DNA of 11,893 bases from NCBI GenBank assembly GCA_012798025.1, contig JAAZNX010000036.1:1-11893 (forward strand), in the 5' to 3' direction. Source of the stretch: Methanothrix sp. GTDB taxonomy: Archaea > Halobacteriota > Methanosarcinia > Methanotrichales > Methanotrichaceae. This document shows, in pieces, positions 5,761 through 11,893 of the stretch (position 1 is the stretch's first letter; each line of letters starts with the position of its first letter). The translations under genes and the position numbers were made by a program. Below the pieces are notes generated by a model. It ran no database searches. It was given only the letters and a program-made list of their open reading frames with translations, and had not been told where the DNA came from.

Positions 5761-8700
5761 ACTCGTTGGCTTTCAGCATCTTCTCCCGCCAGGCCCGCGC
5801 ATGTTCTGACGGCACGACGTCGATGGCTCCGCCCTGGAATCTCCCATTCGTCTCGCCCATCTTCTCTTCCATCCAGCCCTCGATCTCAAGATAGCTGGAC
5901 TTCAAGGCATCAAGAACCTCCTGGTCAGCCTTCCACAGGCCTCTCTGGCTCGCCTCCAGCAACCTTCTGCCTATCTCTTCCATGGCCCAGGGGTTATTCT
6001 CCTCGAAGAACTTGCGCATCTCCTCGTCCAGGACGAAGGTCTTCGCTATATCATCGAAGATCCAGTCGTCAACCTCGCGAGTCGTCGCCTCCCAGCCATA
6101 TACGCGACCAACGCGCTTGGAGATGTCGCTGGCACCCTTGTACCCATGGCGTTTCATTCCTTCTATCCATTTGGGATTGAGCAGCTTGGTGCGGACGATC
6201 CTCCTGACCTCTTCTGCCAGGGTGCGAACATCTGCGCTCTCTTGGTCTCTCGTATCTCCATAATAAGATGAGACCTCGCGCCCTGAAAGTTCTCGTGCCG
6301 CATTGGTAAGGCCGCCATGCGTGCCGAAGTAACAACAACAACCCAGCAGGTCATATTCATCGGTCACAGTCTTGTTGAAAGTCAGGTCAACGCTTTTGAG
6401 CTGCTGCACAAGGGCCTGATGCGATTCCTGGCCAAATATGCCCTTTCCGTAGGCGTAGCTGTTCCACTGAATGAACACATCGGTGAGGTCTTTGTCTTCC
6501 TTCCAGGCCGAGGCATAAACGGCCAAATTCACGCCATTGCCGTAGGTGCCAGGCCGGCTGGCGAATATGCGCGGAATGTCGGCGGAGTGCTTGCGCAAAA
6601 AGTTCATCTCCAATGGCTCGTCGAGCGCTGCAACCTCACGGATGGCCTGGTCAAGCAGCTCGATGCTGCCATAGAAGCAATCCCTTGTAATTCCGCTGGC
6701 ACGTACTGTTAGATCGATCCTGGGGCGGCCCAACTCCTCCAACTTCATGACCCTGTAGCCCGTCACGCGTCCGCCTTTCCAGACAGGCTCGACGCCTATT
6801 AAAAAAAGCATCTGAGCAAGCTGCTCCCCATCAGCCCACATGATATCGCTGGCCATCCAATACATGGCGACGTTTTCTGGCAGCCTCCCGTGCTCTTCCT
6901 CATATTTTTTGATCAACAGATGAGCCAGCTTTCTGCCCACGCGCCAGGCAGCCTTGGTCGGCACGCTGGCCGGATCGAGTGAGTAGAAATTTCTGCCAGT
7001 GGGAAGCACATCTGGCTTTCCTCGCGTGATCAAGCCAGACGGTCCGGGCGGGATGAATCCTCCATCGAATCCACGCAGCAAGCTCTTCATCTCGTCAGAT
7101 GCCTCTATTCTGCTGCATAGATCGAGCACCTTCTCTCTAAAGGTGGATGGCGCCTTTTCTTCTCGCTGCCTCTTCAGACGCGTTCCAAGGATGCGGGCCT
7201 CAGGCTCAGATTCGCCTGCCATGTAGGCGCGAATGAACTCCTTGGCCAGGTGGTCGAGCTCCTGATCCGAGATGGGCCCGTCAACCAGAGCTGATAGAAA
7301 TTTCCTTGTCCCCGAGTCGAAGCGCAGGATGGAGTTGATCATATCCACGCGCTTCTCATTCTGTGGAACCTGTCCGAAGATGTGCATTCCGTCCGGTATC
7401 TGAGTGTTATAAATCTCAGAGATCTTGCCATGTGCGATCTCAAGGATCTTCTCGAAGGATGTGCCTGCCTCGATGAGTGCCTCAAGCTTCAACTCCTCTG
7501 CCAGGTTGGTCTTCTTGAGGAGATCGAAGATGACATGCTCAAGGGCATGCGCCCTGCCCTTTTCTGACACCTTGCTCTGGTTGTAGGCTGCGATGTTGTC
7601 CTCCAGCTCCTTTAGGTCTCCATAGATTCCTGAGCCGGTCATGACCGTCTGCATGTGGTCTACGATCACAGCGTAGCTCCGCCTCTTGGCGATCGTCCCC
7701 TCCGGTGGATTGTCTGAGTTGTAGATGTAAAGGTATGGAATGTCGCCCACGGCGATGTCCGAAAAGCAACTTCCAGAAAGGCCCACAGACTTTCCTGGCA
7801 GAAATTCCATGTTTCCGTGCGTTCCCACGTGGACCATGACATCCGCTCCAAAGACCTCCTCGATCCAGTGGTAGGTAGCCAGATACTGATGAGGTGGAGG
7901 CACCTGGGGGTCGTGCAGAATGCGACAGACCTGGCCGTCGCATCGAGCACCGGCACAGCCTCTCTTTGGCTGAACGCAGACTATGACGTTGCCGAACTGA
8001 ACTCCAGTTATTACCATCAAGCCATTGTAGACCATGGATGGAGGAACACCATCCATCTCTTCGCCTGGAGGCATCCCCCATGCACTGCAGACCTTCCTCC
8101 TGGCAGCTTCTGGCAGAGTATTGAACCAGGATTCGTAGTCCTTCGTTTCCATCATGGCAAGGGCACCGCCCTTGCTCACAATCTCCTCCACTGGCGTCCA
8201 GCGAAACTCGGAGATCGCCTTTCTGTCCATGATCGTGGCAATAAGCTCTTTTCCGCTGGCAGGTTGATTCTCTATCCTGTAGCCGGCCTGCGACATGCTC
8301 TCCAGGATGCGGGCCACGCTCTCAAGAGTGTCCAGATGGGCCCCTGAGCCGACTGTGGCCTCTGCCGAAGCGCAAGGGTTGTTGTGCATGATGATGGCGA
8401 CCTTCCTTTGCGAGGGCGGCTTCTCTCTCAGGCGCAACCATCTCTTGATTCGACGGGCTGCCTTCTGAACCCTTTCCTCAATACCGATATGCCTCTCAAA
8501 TTCCTTGCCGCCGATCTCATCGCGAAATGATGCTCCTGCAAGAATTGGCTCGATCATGCCTTCGAACTCTGGAAGGGCCACGGACCAGCCCACCTCGGAG
8601 CTGCTAAGGCCGTGAATGTCTTCGAGCCATTCATCTTCGCTCTTGTGGTAGACTGCAAGAGGATGGAAGACAGGCACACCCAGCAATTTTAAAGCCTGCA

Positions 8701-9436
8701 CGGACTTCTCCACGCCTCCGGCGCGAAAGATCGATTGCAGGTTAACAACGGCATCAACCCTTCCCTTGAAGTACTCCTCTACCACTTCGCCGCTGGATTT
8801 GGCTCCAAGATCCTCATCGCCCAAACCAAAGCAAAAAGCTGGCAGCACATCGACATCCTTCTCCATCTCCCGGATGAAGCTGTCTACAATTGCCAGATCG
8901 CCATTGGCCCAATAGGTCCTGAAGAAGAGGATGCCGACCCGGCGAGAATGCCGCGTTCCATACCACTTCAGATAGTCCTCCACAGTGGCGAATGCCTCGT
9001 CAGCATCGGGATGGTAGAGCCCCTGCCATAGGTTCTCTTTGGGAAGTTCGTAGTCGTAGTCGTAGCCTAAAACCTCCCGCCCTATGTATCGAACCATATT
9101 GGCTATGTTCTCAGGTCCACCATAAACCACGTAAGCGTTCACAGCAGTGCTGATTTTAGCTGAGACGTTCGATAGAGACCTGAGCGAAGGGTTCAGGCCG
9201 AAGGATATGATGGGGATATTCTTGTCAATTTTTTCAAGCACGCGATCGAATAGGCAGTCTTGCTCGCAGGGATGAAGCAAGATGGCCTCGGCCACGTTCA
9301 GAGAATTGATACAATCATCGATGTTTCCCTCGTTTAGGTCTGAGACCGCCCATGCTGCCAGCTCGATCTTCGTTTCTTGGGCTGCTTCGAGGAGAAGAGC
9401 CACGTCGCTTGCCCATGTGAGCGATGCTAATCGCAT
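5759..9436 (-). CDS. cobN: CobN-type chelatase large subunit
   Basis: At 1225 residues this has the length and blocks of CobN/ChlH-type large chelatase subunits, which bind the tetrapyrrole and the metal. Blocks include NPCASAEATVGSGAHLDT (about 353-370), the HVGTHGNMEFLPG core (His536, His540), PPEGTIAKRRSYAVIVDHMQ (about 570-590), GRNFYSLDP (about 813) and a C-terminal block with YGDTRDQE near 1060. There is no signal peptide. Unusual Cys motifs occur in two core blocks: Cys494/499/504 (RGCAGARCDGQVC) and Cys1033-1035 (GCCCYFGTHGG). Classical CobN works with CobS and CobT, or with ChlI/ChlD-type ATPases; none is in this window. The ATG overlaps the upstream ABC ATPase gene by 10 nt, so the two are coupled. 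Because methanogens insert cobalt early with a CbiX/CfbA-type enzyme, the real substrate here is uncertain: cobalt insertion, or metal insertion into or removal from an imported tetrapyrrole. Confidence 0.92.
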   Translation of the reverse strand: MRLASLTWASDVALLLEAAQETKIELAAWAVSDLNEGNIDDCINSLNVAEAILLHPCEQDCLFDRVLEKIDKNIPIISFGLNPSLRSLSNVSAKISTAVNAYVVYGGPENIANMVRYIGREVLGYDYDYELPKENLWQGLYHPDADEAFATVEDYLKWYGTRHSRRVGILFFRTYWANGDLAIVDSFIREMEKDVDVLPAFCFGLGDEDLGAKSSGEVVEEYFKGRVDAVVNLQSIFRAGGVEKSVQALKLLGVPVFHPLAVYHKSEDEWLEDIHGLSSSEVGWSVALPEFEGMIEPILAGASFRDEIGGKEFERHIGIEERVQKAARRIKRWLRLREKPPSQRKVAIIMHNNPCASAEATVGSGAHLDTLESVARILESMSQAGYRIENQPASGKELIATIMDRKAISEFRWTPVEEIVSKGGALAMMETKDYESWFNTLPEAARRKVCSAWGMPPGEEMDGVPPSMVYNGLMVITGVQFGNVIVCVQPKRGCAGARCDGQVCRILHDPQVPPPHQYLATYHWIEEVFGADVMVHVGTHGNMEFLPGKSVGLSGSCFSDIAVGDIPYLYIYNSDNPPEGTIAKRRSYAVIVDHMQTVMTGSGIYGDLKELEDNIAAYNQSKVSEKGRAHALEHVIFDLLKKTNLAEELKLEALIEAGTSFEKILEIAHGKISEIYNTQIPDGMHIFGQVPQNEKRVDMINSILRFDSGTRKFLSALVDGPISDQELDHLAKEFIRAYMAGESEPEARILGTRLKRQREEKAPSTFREKVLDLCSRIEASDEMKSLLRGFDGGFIPPGPSGLITRGKPDVLPTGRNFYSLDPASVPTKAAWRVGRKLAHLLIKKYEEEHGRLPENVAMYWMASDIMWADGEQLAQMLFLIGVEPVWKGGRVTGYRVMKLEELGRPRIDLTVRASGITRDCFYGSIELLDQAIREVAALDEPLEMNFLRKHSADIPRIFASRPGTYGNGVNLAVYASAWKEDKDLTDVFIQWNSYAYGKGIFGQESHQALVQQLKSVDLTFNKTVTDEYDLLGCCCYFGTHGGLTNAARELSGREVSSYYGDTRDQESADVRTLAEEVRRIVRTKLLNPKWIEGMKRHGYKGASDISKRVGRVYGWEATTREVDDWIFDDIAKTFVLDEEMRKFFEENNPWAMEEIGRRLLEASQRGLWKADQEVLDALKSSYLEIEGWMEEKMGETNGRFQGGAIDVVPSEHARAWREKMLKANE

Positions 9437-10215
9437 ATAAGAGCACCCGTCAGGGAGCGAACCGGCACGATGTACGGTCTGCCCAGGGCATTTATCACCA
9501 TGGCCTCGATGCCGTAGACCTTGCAGATATTGGCCTCATTGAGAAGAACTTTGGGCTCGCCCGCTGCATATACCTGGCCGTCCTTGAGCATCACCAATCG
9601 GTCGGAGAATCGGGCCGCTAAATTGAGGTCGTGAATGGCCATCACTGCAGAGATGTTCTTCTCTTTGACCAGACTGCTAACGGTCTCCATAACCTCTAGC
9701 TGATGTTTCATATCCAGGTTCGAGGTTGGCTCGTCCAACAGTAGCACAGCAGGTTCCTGTGCCAGTGCTCGTGCGATGAGCACTTTCTGCTTCTGGCCTC
9801 CACTGAGCTGGGAGAAATCTCTCATGGCCAAATCTCCCAGGTGCAACCTTTCCAGAACCTCTGCCACCTTCCCCAGATCGGCATCGTTGACCCTCCAACC
9901 GATGTGTGGCCTTCTGCCCATGAGGACAGTATCAAATACAGTAGTGGCCAGAGGGGTAGAGCTGGACTGCGGCACATAGCCTATTTGCCTTGCTACCTCC
10001 TGCCGACTCATATTCTCGATCTCCTTTCCGTCCAGGAGGATGCTGCCCTTCGGCTTTAAGATGCGGTCAATACACTTTATGAGCGTGGTCTTTCCTGAAC
10101 CGTTCGGCCCCACCAGGCTCAAGATCTCCGAGTCATCAACAATGACATTGAGGTCGTCGAGGATCTTGTGACTGTTGTAGCTGAAGGTCAGGCCTTTGAT
10201 GGTAATGCTTACCAA
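9427..10215 (-). CDS. ABC transporter ATPase, siderophore/B12 (FecE/BtuD) type
   Basis: The 262-residue ATPase has every functional motif: Walker A GPNGSGKTT (36-44), Q-loop Gln83, signature LSGGQKQ (137-143), Walker B LLLDEP (158-163), D-loop SNLD (165-168) and switch His195. The sequence VPQSSSTPLATTVFDTVLMGRRPHI is cut here to its recognisable core, TVFDTVLMGRRPHI (92-105), which is typical of ATPases driving FecCD/BtuC permeases for iron chelates, haem or cobalamin. No permease or binding protein lies on either side, so it must use components coded elsewhere. The start is TTG with GGGAGG 7 nt upstream; the first internal ATG would remove Walker A. It is followed with a 10-nt overlap by cobN, implying a joint role. 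Confidence 0.92.
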   Translation of the reverse strand: MVSITIKGLTFSYNSHKILDDLNVIVDDSEILSLVGPNGSGKTTLIKCIDRILKPKGSILLDGKEIENMSRQEVARQIGYVPQSSSTPLATTVFDTVLMGRRPHIGWRVNDADLGKVAEVLERLHLGDLAMRDFSQLSGGQKQKVLIARALAQEPAVLLLDEPTSNLDMKHQLEVMETVSSLVKEKNISAVMAIHDLNLAARFSDRLVMLKDGQVYAAGEPKVLLNEANICKVYGIEAMVINALGRPYIVPVRSLTGALICD

Positions 10216-10222
10216 TTACATT

Positions 10223-10229
10223 CCTCCCT
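10223..10229 (-). promoter_or_regulatory. Ribosome site that sets the TTG start of the ABC ATPase
   Basis: AGGGAGG on the minus strand ends 7 nt before TTG 10215. The in-frame ATG just after it (10219-10217) is followed at once by TAA and sits too close to the ribosome site, so TTG is the start. Confidence 0.7.
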
Positions 10230-10306
10230 GGGCCATAATGCGAGTTCGAAGATTCGAGTTGAACGTAAGGCTCACCTTCAAGATCTGAACTACACAATTT
10301 CTCTTA

Positions 10307-10320
10307 ATTTAATAAATATT
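10307..10320 (-). promoter_or_regulatory. Proximal TATA box for the ABC ATPase-cobN unit
   Basis: The minus strand reads AATATTTATTAAAT. Transcription starting about 27 nt downstream, near 10286, would give a leader of about 70 nt. A second candidate, CTATAAATC at 10501-10509, would give a leader of about 260 nt containing the hairpin at 10394-10429. Confidence 0.4.
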
Positions 10321-10393
10321 TCGGTTTAATTGCTATTCTTTATCAGTTGGATTGTAGAACGATTCATCGAACAATTTAATAAATCGCCATAAG

Positions 10394-10429
10394 CAGGAGC
10401 ATCTACATTTGAGAATATGCCGATTCCTG
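10394..10429. repeat. Imperfect inverted repeat (possible leader hairpin)
   Basis: CAGGAGCAT (10394-10402) can pair with ATGC (10417-10420; the matching G is at 10399) and TCCTG (10425-10429), leaving a 4-nt CGAT bulge and a 14-nt loop. It lies between the two TATA candidates of the ABC-cobN unit. Function is unknown. Confidence 0.3.
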
Positions 10430-10467
10430 GAAGAACTTATAACATATTTATTATGATTAATTTTGGT

Positions 10468-10480
10468 AAATGTAACATTT
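10468..10480. repeat. 13-bp perfect palindrome, possible operator
   Basis: AAATGT and ACATTT flank a central A. Its size and symmetry fit a site for a dimeric regulator. It lies about 20 nt downstream of the distal minus-strand TATA candidate. An AT-rich background makes chance occurrence possible. Confidence 0.3.
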
Positions 10481-10543
10481 TATGTCAAATGGTGTACATC
10501 GATTTATAGTATGATAGCTGTGCATGTTTGGAAAAGTCGTCTT

Positions 10544-11791
10544 TCATCTGCTGTGGTGTATATTCTCACCGCTCATGCGTACCAGCGGCTTGGAAAGATG
10601 TCTACGTGCGCATGGGGGCACTTCATAAAAGCCCGTCTCCAAATCTCTGATAAGAGGTCTGCGTTCGCGACCTAAAGCTGTGGTCTTGCATCTCCTGCAG
10701 CGATAGCCCTGTCCCTTTCCAGCAGATTCCATACGCCTTTTGCATTGTGGACATGTTGGAGCGACCAGCACCCATTGCTCGGCCAAGCGGAGTATATTCA
10801 TCTTTTCCAGGTTGAGGGTTTTGTCCCGCACAGCTCCCCAGACCTCCACCTCGTCGCCTGGTATAAGCTGCTTTACAATCGACCGGAAGTTCTTGGTGGG
10901 CTCGAAGGCTGCACATTTTATTTGCCCTTTTGCATTCTGCAATGTGAAGAAGATATGTGCGCCCTCGATTGCCTCAGGTGGTTGCGATACAACGCCGCGC
11001 AGCCTGTAGCTCTGGCTGTCACAGACTTCATAAATCTCGCCTTCCAATATATGAGCATCAGTGCCCTGGTTGGTCTTGTAAAGCACTCTTCTCTCCCATG
11101 GCTCTGACTTTATGGTTTGAAACGCCTCTTCGATTGCCTCCGGGTCTGACCCCCTTATGCCGAAGAGCACCGGATCTCCTGAGTGGGGTGCGAAGACAAT
11201 TCTCTTATTAAAATAATCTACGGTATCCCATGTGCTCGGGTATGTAATGGCATCTGCTTTCCAAACCGTTTCAGCTTCGATGCTTCTTGGTGTGCCCCAG
11301 CGCTGGCGCTGTCTATATGCGATCAGCTCATAGGTGAAGTCCGAAAGATCGGCTCCGATGGCAGCCAGTGCGCCGATCAGACCCCTGCCATTCTTGAATC
11401 CTCTGTACCAGATCCCCTCATCATCCAGAAGCGTCCTGGCGTCATCGATCTGCACAATTTGAGTGACTGCGCGACGATAAAAGGCAGTCATTCGTGGCGT
11501 CACATATTCGGCTATCACAAGTCCTGGATTGGTGTTCGCACCGGAGAAGTCAGACAGCTCCAAAACTGCCTTCGTGGCTATCTCCTTCACCTTCTGTGGG
11601 TGGTCGCTCTCAAGAGTAAATGCCAGGGCTGCATTGCCGCGTGTCTTGAAGCGCGCGCAAGGGTTAAGCCGGATAAGCCTGGGCAGGCCACTGATCTTTC
11701 CATAAGGCCGGAGCCTTTCCATGAGCACAGAGGCAAGGTAAGTTGTGCACAAGCCCCTCTCCGAATCGGTATCATCTATTCCAATGAACAT
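10544..11791 (-). CDS. tiaS: tRNA(Ile2) 2-agmatinylcytidine synthetase TiaS
   Basis: TiaS uses ATP and agmatine to convert C34 of the CAU-anticodon tRNA-Ile into agmatidine, letting it read AUA codons; it is essential in archaea. With the ATG start it has 415 residues, the usual family length. Visible are the N-terminal GIDDTDS (4-10), RLNPCARFKTRGNAA (41-55) and FKNGRGLIGALAAIG (132-146) blocks, an OB-fold region (about 248-335), and a zinc ribbon with CPQC (347-350) and CRRC (365-368). The C-terminal PPCARRHLSKPL follows at about 392-403. A TTG 6 nt upstream in frame (11797-11795) could add two residues, but family proteins begin at MFIGIDDTDS. The transcript is predicted to have almost no leader. 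Confidence 0.95.
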   Translation of the reverse strand: MFIGIDDTDSERGLCTTYLASVLMERLRPYGKISGLPRLIRLNPCARFKTRGNAALAFTLESDHPQKVKEIATKAVLELSDFSGANTNPGLVIAEYVTPRMTAFYRRAVTQIVQIDDARTLLDDEGIWYRGFKNGRGLIGALAAIGADLSDFTYELIAYRQRQRWGTPRSIEAETVWKADAITYPSTWDTVDYFNKRIVFAPHSGDPVLFGIRGSDPEAIEEAFQTIKSEPWERRVLYKTNQGTDAHILEGEIYEVCDSQSYRLRGVVSQPPEAIEGAHIFFTLQNAKGQIKCAAFEPTKNFRSIVKQLIPGDEVEVWGAVRDKTLNLEKMNILRLAEQWVLVAPTCPQCKRRMESAGKGQGYRCRRCKTTALGRERRPLIRDLETGFYEVPPCARRHLSKPLVRMSGENIHHSR

Positions 11792-11799
11792 GGTCAACC

Positions 11800-11807
11800 T
11801 TATATAG
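11800..11807 (+). promoter_or_regulatory. TATA box for the plus-strand gene at the window end
   Basis: TTATATAG is centred about 27 nt before ATG 11831, which predicts a leaderless or nearly leaderless mRNA. It sits almost on the predicted transcription start of the divergent tiaS gene. Confidence 0.5.
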
Positions 11808-11820
11808 CGGTCAAACGATG

Positions 11821-11829
11821 ATATATAAT
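11821..11829 (-). promoter_or_regulatory. TATA box for tiaS
   Basis: ATTATATAT on the minus strand is centred near 11825 and predicts transcription start near 11798, only a few nt before the tiaS ATG at 11791. It overlaps the start codon region of the plus-strand gene. Confidence 0.5.
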
Positions 11830-11893
11830 GATGGATAAGGAACTTCTCGCCAGGCGCGTGGAAGAGGTTCTTGAGCAGGCCGGGTTCTCCACC
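11828..11893 (+). CDS. N-terminus of a probable archaeal HTH-type regulator (partial)
   Basis: An open frame of 22 codons runs off the window, beginning MMDKELLARRVEEVLEQAGF (start at 11828 or, with ideal TATA spacing, at 11831). The charged amphipathic first helix followed by AGFST resembles the start of the widespread archaeal putative HTH-type transcriptional regulators, which carry an N-terminal nuclease-like domain and a helix-turn-helix. Too little is visible to prove the family; the call comes from memory of that N-terminus. Existence of a gene is better supported, by the well-placed TATA box and normal codon use. Confidence 0.5.
   Translation, partial: MMDKELLARRVEEVLEQAGFST

Larger units (their letters stand above)
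10216..10543. other. 328-bp AT-rich non-coding region upstream of the ABC-cobN unit
   Basis: I see no convincing gene here. It holds at least two minus-strand TATA candidates (about 10307-10320 and 10501-10509), a 12-nt direct repeat AATTTAATAAAT (10306-10317 and 10373-10384), a perfect palindrome AAATGTAACATTT (10468-10480), a short inverted repeat TCGAAGATTCGA (10246-10257) and a bulged hairpin (10394-10429). No cobalamin-riboswitch box is recognisable. The density of small symmetric elements suggests regulation of the ABC-cobN transcript. No strong terminator for tiaS is seen: only a four-T stretch lies just after its stop. Confidence 0.5.

Noticed and set aside
10214..10219. ATG-TAA start-stop directly before the TTG of the ABC ATPase
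   Set aside because: It looks like a minimal upstream reading frame, but its ATG is only about 1 nt from the GGAGG, too close for initiation. The TTG has correct spacing.
10241..10260. TTCGA-containing motif reminiscent of a tRNA T-loop
   Set aside because: No acceptor, D or anticodon arms can be drawn around it, on either strand.
10417..10509. Possible 30-residue small protein on the plus strand
   Set aside because: It starts MPIPGRTYNIF, but it has no good ribosome site, lies in AT-rich promoter-like DNA and spans the palindrome at 10468-10480. Too weak to call.
11799..11808. TATATAAG on the minus strand as the tiaS promoter
   Set aside because: It is only about 8 nt from the tiaS ATG, so it would start transcription inside the gene. 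The box at 11821-11829 has the right distance, and this one fits the plus-strand gene.
1..11893. CRISPR arrays, insertion sequences or other mobile elements
   Set aside because: I saw no regularly spaced repeats, transposase or integrase genes, terminal inverted repeats or target duplications. Gene content is conventional archaeal metabolism.

Overview
The window is a piece of a methanogenic archaeal chromosome, most likely from the Methanosarcinales/Methanotrichales side (Methanothrix-like). The signs are TiaS (an archaea-only tRNA-modifying enzyme), the archaeal-type pyrimidine reductase ArfC of riboflavin/F420 synthesis, a methanogen-style Cys-rich CobN, TATA-box promoters, frequent TTG starts (ArfC, the CBS protein and the ABC ATPase) and mRNAs that appear to be leaderless. 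The genus is an inference; no rRNA or marker gene fixes it. There are no tRNA or rRNA genes, insertion sequences or CRISPR arrays, and the window reads as ordinary, compact chromosome.

Layout. Positions 1-130 hold the start of an unidentified minus-strand reading frame that leaves the window. Minus-strand genes follow, listed in transcription order: ArfC (3328-2663); a VIT1/CCC1-type membrane protein (2547-1966) with its own promoter; and an M20 metallopeptidase (1908-658) that overlaps a MobB-like GTPase (661-233) by 4 nt. Divergent from arfC, and sharing an AT-rich promoter with it, is a plus-strand operon: a metal-dependent deaminase-type amidohydrolase (3393-4448), a UspA-family protein (4458-4895) and a four-CBS-domain protein (4892-5752), ending in a run of eight T. 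Converging on it is a minus-strand pair: an ABC transporter ATPase of the iron-siderophore/B12 type (10215-9427), overlapping by 10 nt a 1225-residue CobN-type chelatase (9436-5759). A 328-bp AT-rich non-coding stretch (10216-10543) separates this pair from tiaS (11791-10544). tiaS is divergent from a plus-strand gene that starts at about 11828 and runs off the end, probably an archaeal HTH-type regulator.

How the genes may work together. Two neighbourhoods stand out. First, ArfC makes the ribitylamino-pyrimidine that must next be deaminated on the way to riboflavin and F420; to my knowledge the archaeal deaminase has not been firmly identified. The divergent neighbour here is a deaminase-type amidohydrolase with a complete metal site, so it is a candidate. 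Its operon partners, USP and CBS proteins, belong to families that bind adenine nucleotides. Second, an ABC ATPase without permease or binding protein is translationally coupled to a CobN protein without CobS/CobT. This suggests tetrapyrrole or metal uptake linked to metal insertion or removal, rather than textbook aerobic cobalamin synthesis. Promoter and leader calls are by eye and untested.
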